The notes under the pieces were generated by a model. That model worked only from the letters and a program-made list of their open reading frames with translations, was not told the origin of the DNA and ran no database searches. Below, in pieces: positions 18,173 to 26,916 of a stretch of 64,000 nt of DNA. Where the stretch lies: assembly GCF_008704495.1 (NCBI RefSeq), contig NZ_CP023699.1, positions 9,796,001-9,860,000 of the forward strand. The letters run 5' to 3'. Source of the stretch: Streptomyces kanamyceticus. Lineage in GTDB: Bacteria > Actinomycetota > Actinomycetes > Streptomycetales > Streptomycetaceae. Positions within the stretch are counted from its first letter, which is position 1. The number at the start of each line of letters is the position of its first letter. The position numbers were made by a program, and so were the translations under genes.

Positions 18173-18790
18173 TTAGGGCTTGTCGGCAGTCCAGGCAGGG
18201 GCCTGGGGCTGCCACATGTTCTCCCGGCTCAGCGGGGAAGGCTGGTGAGGGCGGGTCGTGCCCGGCTTGAACTGCATGATGACGACCCGGGCGTCGATCT
18301 CGGTGAGGGGATTGGCGGCGGAGGTTATCAGCCAGCCCGGCCCCTTCACCGGATGACGGATCGGTCGCACCGCACCGTCGGGGTGCACGGCGTTCGAGGA
18401 CTCGGTCGCCAGGTAGATGGGCCCTACGACGGGATCGAGCCGGACGTCGGTGGCCATGTCGATGAGCTCGGGGTCGGCCGGGCGGTCCGTGACGGCCTGC
18501 CGGAGCGCCGGGCAGGCCGCCGGTGCCCAGTACTCGGACCAGTCCGTCAGCGTGTGCTGGCGGGCCTGCTCGTCCAGGAGCATCCACCGCATGATGTTGG
18601 AGGGGGCCCTGCCGCCCGGAAAGAGCGCCTCGAACTCGGCGTTGCACGCCTTGAGCTTCCAGTTGCGGTCGGCGATGTAGGCCATGGACCCGGTGACTCC
18701 CTCGACGACAGTCCGCCAGACGTCATGCATCGGCGTCCACCCCTCCAAGCCTTGCTGATCGAGATGCACTTGCGTGTCCCTTCGTGTCAT
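18173..18790 (-). CDS. MmyB-like ligand-binding domain protein lacking HTH
   Basis: About 205 residues matching only the C-terminal MmyB/MltR ligand-binding domain: VTGSMAYIADRNWKLKACNAEFEALFPG, NIMRWMLLDEQARQHTLTDWSEYWAPAACPALRQAV, then DPVVGPIYLATESSNAVHPDGAVRPIRHP. The usual N-terminal XRE helix-turn-helix (about 80 residues) is missing. The domain is PAS-like and binds fatty-acid-like ligands in the one known structure. It sits between the SDR and the type III PKS genes. Without DNA-binding ability it could be a ligand sensor, a partner of the full XRE-MmyB protein at 20654, or an accessory enzyme. An upstream extension to 18871 has no HTH character. Confidence 0.72.
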   Translation of the reverse strand: MTRRDTQVHLDQQGLEGWTPMHDVWRTVVEGVTGSMAYIADRNWKLKACNAEFEALFPGGRAPSNIMRWMLLDEQARQHTLTDWSEYWAPAACPALRQAVTDRPADPELIDMATDVRLDPVVGPIYLATESSNAVHPDGAVRPIRHPVKGPGWLITSAANPLTEIDARVVIMQFKPGTTRPHQPSPLSRENMWQPQAPAWTADKP

Positions 18791-18906
18791 ATCGAAGCCC
18801 GTGGGTTGGCAACGCGATGACCGTCCGTGGCGCAAGCCTAACGACCGCTTCTGGAGGGGTTTCCGCGGCACCTCCGGAACCCCGGACGGCGCCCTTCCCG
18901 CAGGGC

Positions 18907-19611
18907 TTAGTGCCCCATCCCGGCACCGCCGTCGACGGGGATCACCGCTCCGGTGACGTAACCGGCCTGCGGCGAGGCGAGGAAGGTGATCGCCGACGCT
19001 ATCTCCTCCGGCAGCGCGAGCCGTCCCAGCGGGATCTGGGCGACGAGGCTCTCCCGCTGCTCGTCGGTGAGGACGTCCGCCATCTGGGTGCTGGTGAGTC
19101 CGGGGGCGACCACGTTGAACGTGATGTTGCGGGAGCCGAGCTCACGGGCCATGGACCGGGCGAACCCGACGAGTCCGGCCTTGGACGCGGCGTAGTTGGC
19201 CTGGCCCGCCTCGCCGCGCAGACCGACCGCGGAGGAGACCAGCACGACCCGGCCGGACCTGGCGCGGAGCATCGCCTTGCTGGCCCGCTTGACCGCACGG
19301 AACGTGCCCGTCAGGTTGGTGTCGAGGACGGAGGTGAAGTCGTCCTCGCTCATGCGCATGAGCAGCCCGTCCTTGGCGATGCCCGCGCAGCACACCAGGA
19401 CCTCGACGGGCCCGTGCGCGTCCTCGGCCTCCTTGAACGCGGCATCGACCTGAGCGGTGTCGGTGACGTCACAGCGGATCGCCAGGACGCCCGAGGGAGG
19501 CTCGGCGGTGCGGTAGGTCACCGCCACGCGGTCGCCTGCCGCCTGGAAGGCCCGCGCGGCGGCCAGGCCGATACCTCGGCTGCCGCCGGTGATCAGAACG
19601 GAACGGGACAC
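18907..19611 (-). CDS. 3-oxoacyl-ACP reductase-like SDR (FabG family)
   Basis: A 234-residue short-chain dehydrogenase. SVLITGGSRGIGLAAARAF is the cofactor motif, then CCAGIAKDGLLM, VLVSSAVG with the catalytic Ser, and YAASKAG with Tyr and Lys. The end VTGAVIPVDGGAGMGH is typical of FabG/MabA. GTG 19611 is preferred because AGGGTG precedes it and the family starts MSRSVLVTGG; ATG 19626 is possible. It reduces beta-ketoacyl groups with NADPH. It lies between IclR-like and MmyB-like genes, upstream of the type III PKS, so it may reduce the PKS precursor or product. MmyB-type regulators often neighbour SDR genes in actinomycetes. Confidence 0.87.
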   Translation of the reverse strand: MSRSVLITGGSRGIGLAAARAFQAAGDRVAVTYRTAEPPSGVLAIRCDVTDTAQVDAAFKEAEDAHGPVEVLVCCAGIAKDGLLMRMSEDDFTSVLDTNLTGTFRAVKRASKAMLRARSGRVVLVSSAVGLRGEAGQANYAASKAGLVGFARSMARELGSRNITFNVVAPGLTSTQMADVLTDEQRESLVAQIPLGRLALPEEIASAITFLASPQAGYVTGAVIPVDGGAGMGH

Positions 19612-19653
19612 AAGAGCACCCTTCATGAGCAGTGGAGTTGACCATCAGGAGTA

Positions 19654-20466
19654 TCAGCCCGCTGGTGCCGCCCGCACTCCGGCCCGCGTCAACTGGCGGC
19701 TGATCGCGCCGGCCGCGTCCATCACGGCATGGACGTACCGTTCCCGGACCGAGACGGTGCGGACCTGTCTGTGCGCGACCAGCAGACTGACCGAGCCCGC
19801 CACGGCGGATCCCCGCCACACCGGCGCCGCGATGATGGCCCTGTCCCGGAGGGGGGAGGGGCCGACCGCGTACCCGTCCTCACGGATGCGGCGGAACGAC
19901 GGCCGTGCCGCGGTGGTGTCTCCGAGACAGGCCTGAATGACCCAGCCCGACGCGTCGGTCTCCAACGGGGCACGCCACAGCGCCTGAAGCGCCGCACGGG
20001 GGAGGGCGGCCAACTGCTGGGCATGGGGCCCGGGCGCCGTCTCCGCCTGCACGCGCAACGGTACGCCGATCAGAAGTGCCGCGTACGCCACCGCGATCTG
20101 ACCGGTCCGTGACTGTAAGGTGATCAATTCAGTGCGAACAGTAGCTGAACCCAAGCCAGTTGGCGGACCGGCCATACCTAGGGGGAAGTCAGAGAAGAAA
20201 TGCGGTGTCTCTACAAAGGCGTAGTGGCCGTGCGGACCTCGCCGCTCCACCGCGCCCTCGCCGACCAGCGCCTGCACATAGCGATGAGCCGTCGGCGAGG
20301 GCAATTCCGCCAGGGCGGCGATGGACGCCAGCGAATGCGTCCCGGGCCCGAGCCCGCGCAGTGCTCGCAGCACGGCGAGCGTGCGTCCCACGGCACTTCC
20401 GGACTGCTCCAGCGGAACGGCACTTCCCGACTGCTCAAGCGGTATGACGGCAGCACGTTGCGCCAT
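19654..20466 (-). CDS. IclR-family transcriptional regulator
   Basis: A 270-residue regulator. The winged helix reads RTLAVLRALRGLGPGTHSLASIAALAELPSPTAHRYVQALVGEGAVER (about 30-77); an effector domain follows, with HGHYAFVETPHFF and ALLIGVPLRVQAETAPGPH. ATG 20466 is chosen for the GGGGGAG site upstream. The frame stays open to 20811 but that extension has no family match. The N-terminus carries a duplicated PLEQSGSAV segment from a 27-bp tandem repeat. It heads a likely operon with the SDR gene (43 bp) and is divergent from the XRE-MmyB gene. The C-terminal effector domain is shorter than in classical IclR proteins. Confidence 0.72.
   Translation of the reverse strand: MAQRAAVIPLEQSGSAVPLEQSGSAVGRTLAVLRALRGLGPGTHSLASIAALAELPSPTAHRYVQALVGEGAVERRGPHGHYAFVETPHFFSDFPLGMAGPPTGLGSATVRTELITLQSRTGQIAVAYAALLIGVPLRVQAETAPGPHAQQLAALPRAALQALWRAPLETDASGWVIQACLGDTTAARPSFRRIREDGYAVGPSPLRDRAIIAAPVWRGSAVAGSVSLLVAHRQVRTVSVRERYVHAVMDAAGAISRQLTRAGVRAAPAG
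20390..20443. repeat. 27-bp tandem duplication in the IclR-like gene
   Basis: Two 27-bp copies (20390-20416 and 20417-20443) match at 24 of 27 positions and encode PLEQSGSAV twice near the protein's N-terminus. The length keeps the frame, so it adds nine residues before the winged helix. Confidence 0.85.
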
Positions 20467-20653
20467 CGCGATCTCCCCCTCGCGGTTGAGGATCCGTGCG
20501 CATCCCACAGCACGATCGGATCCGGGCAGCCATTGTGGCCAGCACCGGGCCCCCGTCACCAGGATCACCTTTTTCCGGTAGTCGATTTTCAGGTAATTCC
20601 CCATCCGGTATATGAGGTGGCGCCGCGGCGGCCCAGGGGCGAAAGGACGGAAG

Positions 20654-21550
20654 ATGGACAATAAGGCCGCCCTGCGCCAGTTGCTGAAATGGAAACGGGA
20701 GGAGCTGAACCCGGCCGACCTCGGCTGGCCCCCGCGCAGCGGTCGCGGCCGCCGCGTACCGGGCCTTTCCCAGGCGCAGGTCGCCCAGCTGCTGTACGTG
20801 TCGGAGCGCACCTACCGCCTGCTCGAGCGCGGCGAGATGGCCTCGCCCTCGGCCGAGTTCCTCGACCGCGTCGCCGAGGTCCTGCGGCTCAAGGAACGCG
20901 AACGCATCGCCCTGTACGTCTACGCACTCGGACATGAACCGCCGCACCCGCAGGACCCGTTGGCGGGCAAGACGGTGCCACACGCCTGGCACGAGGCCGT
21001 CGGCCGGGTCGAGGGCCAGCCGTGCTATGTCAACGACGTCGCCTGGAACGTCGTCGCCTACAACGACGACTTCGTCCGGATGTTCCCCCGCACCCCGCAC
21101 GCCGAACCGGCCATCCCCGAGCGCAACCTCATGCGCTACATGCTGCTCAATGAAACCGCCCGCGAACACCACCTGGTGAACTGGGGCACCGAGTGGGCCG
21201 TGCCGCTCACCGCCCAGTTGCGCAACGCGGTGGCCCAGCACCCGGAGAACGCGGACCTGCAAGCGCTCGACAAGGAAGTCGCCGCCGATCCGGTGTCGGG
21301 CCCGATCTACCGGGCGAACCACGTGGCGTACGTCCATCCCAACGGCGACACGCGCCGCATGCGCTATCCCTGGGCCGGGCCACCACAGGAGGAGCGCGGA
21401 GTGAGCCGCTGCTGCCGCGACCACGAGCCCTCCCACGAAGGCGACGTCACCATGTGCGCGGCCACACCTCTGGGTTCACCCGGCGCCCGCTTCTTCCTCC
21501 TGGTCTTCAAACCCGACCTCGCGGGCCACCAGGACGGCCATGACACCTGA
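20654..21550 (+). CDS. XRE-family regulator with MmyB-like ligand-binding domain
   Basis: A 298-residue protein. The N-terminal HTH (about 30-95) reads GRRVPGLSQAQVAQLLYVSERTYRLLERGEMASPSAEFLDRVAEVL; the MmyB-like domain (about 115-290) includes CYVNDVAWNVVAYNDDFVRMFP, RYMLLNETAREHHLVNWGTEWA and DPVSGPIYRANHVAYVHPNGDTRRMRYP. This is the standard MmyB/MltR architecture and a paralogue of the HTH-less protein at 18173. AAAGGA precedes ATG 20654. It diverges from the IclR-like gene, so the 187-bp gap should hold both promoters. It probably controls the SDR/PKS run. Confidence 0.86.
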   Translation: MDNKAALRQLLKWKREELNPADLGWPPRSGRGRRVPGLSQAQVAQLLYVSERTYRLLERGEMASPSAEFLDRVAEVLRLKERERIALYVYALGHEPPHPQDPLAGKTVPHAWHEAVGRVEGQPCYVNDVAWNVVAYNDDFVRMFPRTPHAEPAIPERNLMRYMLLNETAREHHLVNWGTEWAVPLTAQLRNAVAQHPENADLQALDKEVAADPVSGPIYRANHVAYVHPNGDTRRMRYPWAGPPQEERGVSRCCRDHEPSHEGDVTMCAATPLGSPGARFFLLVFKPDLAGHQDGHDT

Positions 21551-21764
21551 GCTCGGTGGGGGACCGACGGTTCCGTTGGGTCGAACCGGAGCACGCGCGA
21601 TTCCGCCCAGTGAAACCGTGCGGCCTCCGGCGGGCCGAGTCGTTGCGGGGCGCGTGGTGGCTGCTCTTTGATGGCCACACCTGCGAGCCGAACCCTTCAT
21701 CCTTCGGGTGTGCGCATGCGGGAGCCGAACCGGCCGCCCCCGGCCATCCCACGTTCGGCATGGC

Positions 21765-21800
21765 GCCGCCCGCTCTCTCGTGCCCAAGAGGGCGGGCGGC
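21765..21800. terminator. hairpin between convergent genes
   Basis: A 13-base stem (GCCGCCCGCTCTC pairing with GAGGGCGGGCGGC, one mismatch) with a 10-base loop, 18 bp from the MBL stop and ~215 bp after the XRE stop. There is no T tract, which is usual for Streptomyces. It probably terminates the MBL gene and perhaps both. Confidence 0.5.
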
Positions 21801-21818
21801 ACCCGATTCAGGGCTTCG

Positions 21819-22762
21819 CTAGCGGTAGGACCAGGCGGCCGCCTTGCTGGAGAGCTCGAGGACGCTCGGAGACGAAGAGCCGCTGAGGTGGCTGTGCTCC
21901 AGCTCGATGACGATCATCAGCCGTTCCGGCAGGCCCAGATGAGGATAGAAGTCCTGCCGCTGGAACAGCTCGTCCATGGTCTTCTCCGCGCTGAGACCCG
22001 CCTCGTAGCAGCGGTGCACCTCACGCTGCACCGTGCGGAGATAGACCAGGTGCTCCTCGAGCGCGGCCTGGTCGGTCGGCCGCCCGTGCCCGGGGATGAT
22101 GACCCGCGGGTCGAAGCTCAGGACCAACTCGCAGGCGTTGATGATGTTCTGCAGCGGTCCCGCCCAGTGCGGCGGGTGGTCGCCGTGGAAGAAGACGTCG
22201 CCGGTGCAGACGACGTCCCCGACGCGGGCCACGAGGTCGCCGACGTGGTGCGCGGGTCCCACCTCGTACAGCTCCACCTCCTTGTCGCCGACGCTGAACG
22301 TGTGCTGCCCGGAGAAGGTCTTGGTGGGCAGGGTGAGTCGGGCCGACGTGAAGTCGAAGACGCTGAAGTGATCGCGCAGGTACCGGCCCAGCGGAAGGTC
22401 GGGCGGCGTGTTGTGGACCAGGGCGTGCATCTCCTGCGGGTCGGCTCGTGGTGCTGGTGGTCGTGCCCGCCGTTCGTGGCGATGATCTCCGCTTCGGGGA
22501 AGAGGTGGTTCCCGAAACTGTGGTCGCCGTTCGCGTGGGTGTTGACCACCGTCCGTACGGTGCGGTCACCGAGCCAGGGCCGGGCCGCGGCGATCATCGC
22601 CTCGGTCAACGGCCCGTCGTACGGCGTGTCGATGACCGCGGCGTCGGAACCCGAAATGATCCACAAGCAGTTCGCGTACCCCCAAAGGCCCGTGCCCTCG
22701 GGAGCCCACAGGTAGAGACCGTCTGCGTCAGGCACAGGACTGAGCTGTGTAGGGAGATTCAT
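21819..22762 (-). pseudogene. MBL-fold metallohydrolase, frameshifted at 22443-22444
   Basis: The N-terminal frame has GLYLWAPEGTGLWGYANCLWIISGSDAAVIDTPYDG and the metal motif VVNTHANGDHSFGN. Asn replaces the second His of HxHxDH, as in a known HANGDH-type subgroup. The C-terminal frame starts near EMHALVHNTPPDLPLGRYLRDHF and includes YEVGPAHHVGDLVARV, CTGDVFFHGDHP and IIPGHGRP, the remaining metal ligands. One C added on the coding strand (GG at 22443-22444) joins HEP to DPQEMHALV and gives 314 residues. The substrate is unknown; the nearby PKS suggests thioester or lactone hydrolysis, which is speculative. Confidence 0.78.
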
Positions 22763-22979
22763 GGGCGTATTGTCACCGAATCAGACCGTAGGGCGTGCTG
22801 TGGCGTAGAGCACAGTGCGTGCGGGGGAGATAGAGGGGCGCTCTGGGCTTCAGTTCGCGGAGCCACGCTGGACTCCGCGGCATGAGTGGCGGGCGGTGTT
22901 CAGGGGTAGAGCGCGGGGGATCGACGACCGACCGGACAATCTTCGGATGCCGGTGCGCCGGAAGAGGGGCGACAACGCC

Positions 22980-23603
22980 ATGTATGAATCCGCCTTGAGG
23001 GGACCGGTCCGGATGGGCCTCGCGCTCGGTGCGGCCCTGGTGTCGACCGTGCTCTGCGCGACGGCGGGTGCGGCCGCACCCGCCCACACGGAGGGCGGCG
23101 CGGCACGGGTGGGCGTCGAACGCGCCTGCCCCGTCGTGTACTTCGACCTGGGCGAGACCCTGGTGCACACCGCGGACGACGGCAGTACCAGCTACCACCC
23201 GGGCGCGGCCGCCTATCTGCGGTCCCTGCGCGAACGGCACATCAAGGTCGGCCTGATCACCAACGTGCCGTCTTCCTGGGGCTCGACCGACGCCGAACGT
23301 GCCGCCCGGTTGCGGAGCGAGGTCGACGCCACGTGGCAGGGCTCGGCGCCCTTCGCCTGGAAGGACTTCGGCGACCGGATCCTGACGCCCCGTACGGAAG
23401 CGGAACGGAAGCCCGCTCCGGTGTTGTGGCAGCGCGCGAAGGACCTCTCCGGCGGTTGCCGGCTCGTCTACCAGGCGGAGACGGCCGAGGAGGTCCACGT
23501 CGCGGCCTCGCTCAGCTACCTGGCGTACCAGGTCGACCGGCCCCACCGGCCCGCGTACCTCCCGGTCGGGCTGATCGAGCTCCTCGGCCACCGGCCGCGC
23601 TGA
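22980..23603 (+). CDS. secreted HAD-like protein
   Basis: A 207-residue protein with a Sec signal (about 1-35, RMGLALGAALVSTVLCATAGAAAPA). Motif I reads VVYFDLGETLVHT: the nucleophile Asp is present but Gly replaces the usual second Asp of DxD, as in haloacid-dehalogenase rather than phosphatase types. GLITNVPSSWG gives motif II, and LTPRTEAERKPAPVLW has the Lys of motif III. The acidic motif IV is not obvious (LVYQAETAEEVHVAASL may stand in). Secretion of a HAD protein is unusual. The 3' end overlaps the convergent MFS gene by 92 bp. ATG 22980 has no strong RBS. Confidence 0.68.
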   Translation: MYESALRGPVRMGLALGAALVSTVLCATAGAAAPAHTEGGAARVGVERACPVVYFDLGETLVHTADDGSTSYHPGAAAYLRSLRERHIKVGLITNVPSSWGSTDAERAARLRSEVDATWQGSAPFAWKDFGDRILTPRTEAERKPAPVLWQRAKDLSGGCRLVYQAETAEEVHVAASLSYLAYQVDRPHRPAYLPVGLIELLGHRPR

Positions 23604-24892
23604 CCCCTGCCGGATCCGGCCTCGCCCCCCGCTTCACCACCCCGCTGTGCAGGACCAGTTGGAAGCCGCCGAGGAGGATCGCCGTCGCCAGCGCGCTGTG
23701 CAGCAGCAGGGCGTCCAGGTGCCCCGCGGAGACGTACGCGCCCACGGCGATCGCGGCGAGCGCGCACACCGCGCGATCCACGATGCTCTCGACCGAGAGG
23801 ATCGTCGCGCGCGGGGCGCGCGGGGGCACGGCGTCGTTCACCAGCTTGCGCTGGACCGGATAGACGAAGCCGGTCGCGGCGGCGAACAGGCAGAGCAACG
23901 CCACCACGGACCACGGTCCGCCGAAGGCCATGCCCGCCAGGCTGCCCGCGAGGACGAGGCTGAGCAGGGAGACCCAGGCCACCGGTGTGAGGCGGCGGCT
24001 CAGCCACTGCGGGCGGGCCGCGCCGACCGCCTCCGCCACCGTCATCGCGGCCAGTACTCCGCCGTGCGAGGCCTCCGCGATGCCGTGGTCGAGCAGGATC
24101 GGCTGGAAGAGGTTGACCTGGCAGATCCGGGAGAGCGTGAAGACGGCCACGCCCTGGACCATGACCAGGACCAGCCATCGCGAGGAGGCCACGCAGCGCA
24201 GGGCCGCGCCCGCGTCCCGCAGGAAGGCGCCGCCCCTGCGTCCACCCTCCGACCGGTCGGACGCCGCCTTCCCGCTGCCGCCGTCCGCTCCGGCGAGCCG
24301 GGGCAGCGCGACGGCACAGGCCAGCGAGCCCGCCGCGCTGACCGCGCTGAGCAGGTAGGGGGCCGGGTGGGCGAGCGCCATCAGCGGCCCGACCAGCGGC
24401 CAGCACACGACCTTCGCCGCGAGGCCGAGGGCGCGTGCGGTGCCCTCCGCCTTCAGGTAGTGCTCGTCGCACTTCTCGGCCCGCAGCCCGTCGTACAGAT
24501 AGGCGCTCGCCGCGCCCGAGGTGAGCGAGCGGCCCGCGGCGATGGCGAGGAAGTGCACGAGGAAGCCGGTGTACGAGGCGCTGAGCACCGGAGCGAGGTT
24601 GGCCGCTCATGACCACCGCACCGGCCCGCAGGCAGTTGCGGGTGCCGATCCGGTCGGCGATCAGCCCGGTCGGGATCTCGAACAGGCAGAACGCCACGTA
24701 GTAGATGCTCTGGATGCCGAAGATCTCGGCGTCGCTCAGCCCGGCCGCCTTCTGGTAGGCGTAGAACACCGGCATCCACCACAGCAGGTTGAACAGCAAC
24801 TGGAAGCCGTAGTTGAGGCGGATGATCCGGCGTGCGGTGTCCGTCAGGCCGCCGCCCGCCCCGGTGACGGACCGGCGGATGCGCGGGCTCAC
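23512..24892 (-). pseudogene. MFS transporter, frameshifted at 24601-24602
   Basis: The first ~95 residues (IIRLNYGFQLLFNLLWWMPVFYAYQ, then FEIPTGLIADRIGTRNCL, an MFS loop 2-3 motif) are in one frame; the rest (NLAPVLSASYTGFLVHFLAIAAGRSL to GFQLVLHSGVVKRG) is in another. Removing one G at 24601-24602 joins MSA to NLAP and gives 459 residues, about 12 membrane segments. ATG 24892 overlaps the dikinase stop (ATGA), so it is translationally coupled and most likely exports the product of the upstream enzymes. This is the only +1 shift in the window. Confidence 0.78.
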
Positions 24893-26916
24893 AGCGCGTA
24901 CGGGCGGATCTGGACCAGCCGGAAGTCACCCTGCTCGGTCATGAGCCACTCGATGTCCAGCGGCTTGTCCACGTCGGCCCCGCCGCACTCCGACCCGCTG
25001 AAGTGGGACTGCAGGAGCCGTCCGGTCAGGGACAGGTCGGCGAGCCGGGCCCGGGTCGCGGCGGACAGCGGCTCCCCGAAGGAGCCCAGGGCGACCGTAC
25101 GGCCCCCGCCCTCGACCGTGTTGTACAGGTACTGCTGCGGCAGCACCGAGCCGTCGACCACCTGCTCCGGAGAGCCCGGCGAGCAGTTGAGGTAGACGTT
25201 GCGGAAGTCCTCGTCGCGCGTCGGGTTGCGGGTGACCAGCACGCCGCCGAGGGAGGCGGGCACGTACTCCTGGATGATCACGCCCATGTACGTGTCGTCG
25301 AGGGAGATGCCGACCTGGTGGCGCAGGCGCACGCTGCGGGGCGAGACCAGGGAGGCCCACACCTGGCGTACGGCGTCCAGGAGTTCCTCCGTGCCGTGGA
25401 CCGTGGTGACGGAGTCGTAGACGCCCGCCGCGGAGAACCCGGGCAGGTCCTCGGCGTTGGACGAGGAGCGCACCACGAGGCGGCTGCCCGCGGCGGCGGG
25501 GAAGGCCTGGTTGATCTGCCGGGTGACGGAATCGGGGACGGGCGTGTGCCGGATGAGGTGCTGCAGCTGCAGGCAGAGCGCGTCCAGGACGTCGGTGGCG
25601 TCGAGTTCCAGTGCCATCTTGAGCTTGCCGATGCCCTGCTGGAGGGGGGCGGAGGAGGCGAGGAAGTTCTGCTGCAGCGCGAAGGGGAGCGCGACGCCCG
25701 CAGGGGCGCCGACCGTCGAGGCCACGAACCGGGCCGCGGCGGCGCGCAGTTCCTCCGCGGCGGGCTCCGTCAGGCCGAGCCGTGCCGCGAGATGCCCGCA
25801 CAGGTTGTCGCGCGGCGGGCGCGGCCGCCGGTGGAAGGCGGTCAGGTCGGCGGTGCGGCTGTCGAGCACGTGGTGCAGCTCGCCGAGGTTGGCCGCCTTG
25901 GTGCCGTACCGGTCCCGGTCGCCGCTGCGGAGCCGGTGCAGGGCGAGGACGGGGGTCTCCTCGAGCAGGGGCGGTTCGAGGCGGATGCGCTGCTGGTGCC
26001 AGGACGGGGCCTCCAGGACCGGCTCGTGGTCGAGCCGTTCCAGGGAGATCTCGTCCTCGCGCACCCGGTAGCTGACCCACGCCCCGTCCAGCGCGTCCCG
26101 CTCGACGAGTAATTCCAGGTCGCGCACGATCGCGTTGGGTATGCCCCACCCGGAGGCGAGGACGTTGGTGTGCGAAAGCGGTGTGATCGGCGCGGTGTTG
26201 AGGAATCCGGCCACCCGGGGCACGTCGTCCGGCAGACACGGCATGGCGACGATGTCGGCCCAGCCGAGCCCGGCCTCGGCCGCCGTGTACTCCTCGTACT
26301 CCTGGTGCGTACGGAAGAACCGCAGCCGCCCGGTCGCCTCACCGGAGTTCAGCGGGGTCCTGGTCCTGGTGCCGAAGAGCTCGTGGCTCAGGATGCGCGG
26401 CACGCGCTGCTCGCTGATCGGCGCGAGCTCCTCCTCCTGCCCGTGGTTGGCGGGCTTGAGCAGCACCGGGAGTCGGCCGTCGACCCGGACGCGCACGTAC
26501 TCGTAGAACCAGGCGAGGAGGTCACCGTGCATGGTGTCGGCCTCGGTGGTCTCCAGGACGAGGAAGGGGCGCTCGCGGCCCTCCGCGTCCTCTTCGACGT
26601 GCAGGGACAGCACGCCGAGCAGGAAGCGGCGCCCGGGGTCGGTGTAGACGGAGGCGTTGAACGCGTCCAGTTCGGCGTCAAGGGCGGTGAGTTCCATGCC
26701 CAGGACGCGGGTGGCGACGTAGTTGACGTGGAAGGGGTGGGCGGCGGTGTCGAGCAGGTGCCAGGTGTCCTCGGCGCGGTCGACGACGACCTTGAGGTAC
26801 TGGTGGCCCGCGAGGACGCCCGAGAGCGTGCGGAAGAGCGGCAGGGAGAGGTTCTCGCCGACGACCGTGCGGTCCGTGCCGGGTTCGGGGGCGCCGGAGA
26901 GCAGTTGGGCGGTCAT
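24889..26916 (-). CDS. PEP-synthase/water-dikinase-like phosphotransferase
   Basis: A 675-residue protein. Residues 1-190 are of unknown fold. About 195-300 form a swivelling phosphohistidine-like domain with His249 in TPLSHTNVLASGWGIP. About 335-675 form the ATP-grasp of PEP synthase/PPDK type: YGTKAANLGEL (337-347), VRSSSNAEDLPGFSAAGVYDSV, IIQEYVPASLGGVLVTRNP and DIEWLMTEQGDFRLVQIRP. The order His-domain then ATP-domain is that of glucan water dikinases, the reverse of PEP synthase, and there is no PEP-binding barrel. So it probably transfers the beta-phosphate of ATP to an organic acceptor. It is coupled to an ATP-grasp ligase (ATGA overlap) and to the MFS gene. Confidence 0.8.
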   Translation of the reverse strand: MTAQLLSGAPEPGTDRTVVGENLSLPLFRTLSGVLAGHQYLKVVVDRAEDTWHLLDTAAHPFHVNYVATRVLGMELTALDAELDAFNASVYTDPGRRFLLGVLSLHVEEDAEGRERPFLVLETTEADTMHGDLLAWFYEYVRVRVDGRLPVLLKPANHGQEEELAPISEQRVPRILSHELFGTRTRTPLNSGEATGRLRFFRTHQEYEEYTAAEAGLGWADIVAMPCLPDDVPRVAGFLNTAPITPLSHTNVLASGWGIPNAIVRDLELLVERDALDGAWVSYRVREDEISLERLDHEPVLEAPSWHQQRIRLEPPLLEETPVLALHRLRSGDRDRYGTKAANLGELHHVLDSRTADLTAFHRRPRPPRDNLCGHLAARLGLTEPAAEELRAAAARFVASTVGAPAGVALPFALQQNFLASSAPLQQGIGKLKMALELDATDVLDALCLQLQHLIRHTPVPDSVTRQINQAFPAAAGSRLVVRSSSNAEDLPGFSAAGVYDSVTTVHGTEELLDAVRQVWASLVSPRSVRLRHQVGISLDDTYMGVIIQEYVPASLGGVLVTRNPTRDEDFRNVYLNCSPGSPEQVVDGSVLPQQYLYNTVEGGGRTVALGSFGEPLSAATRARLADLSLTGRLLQSHFSGSECGGADVDKPLDIEWLMTEQGDFRLVQIRPYAL

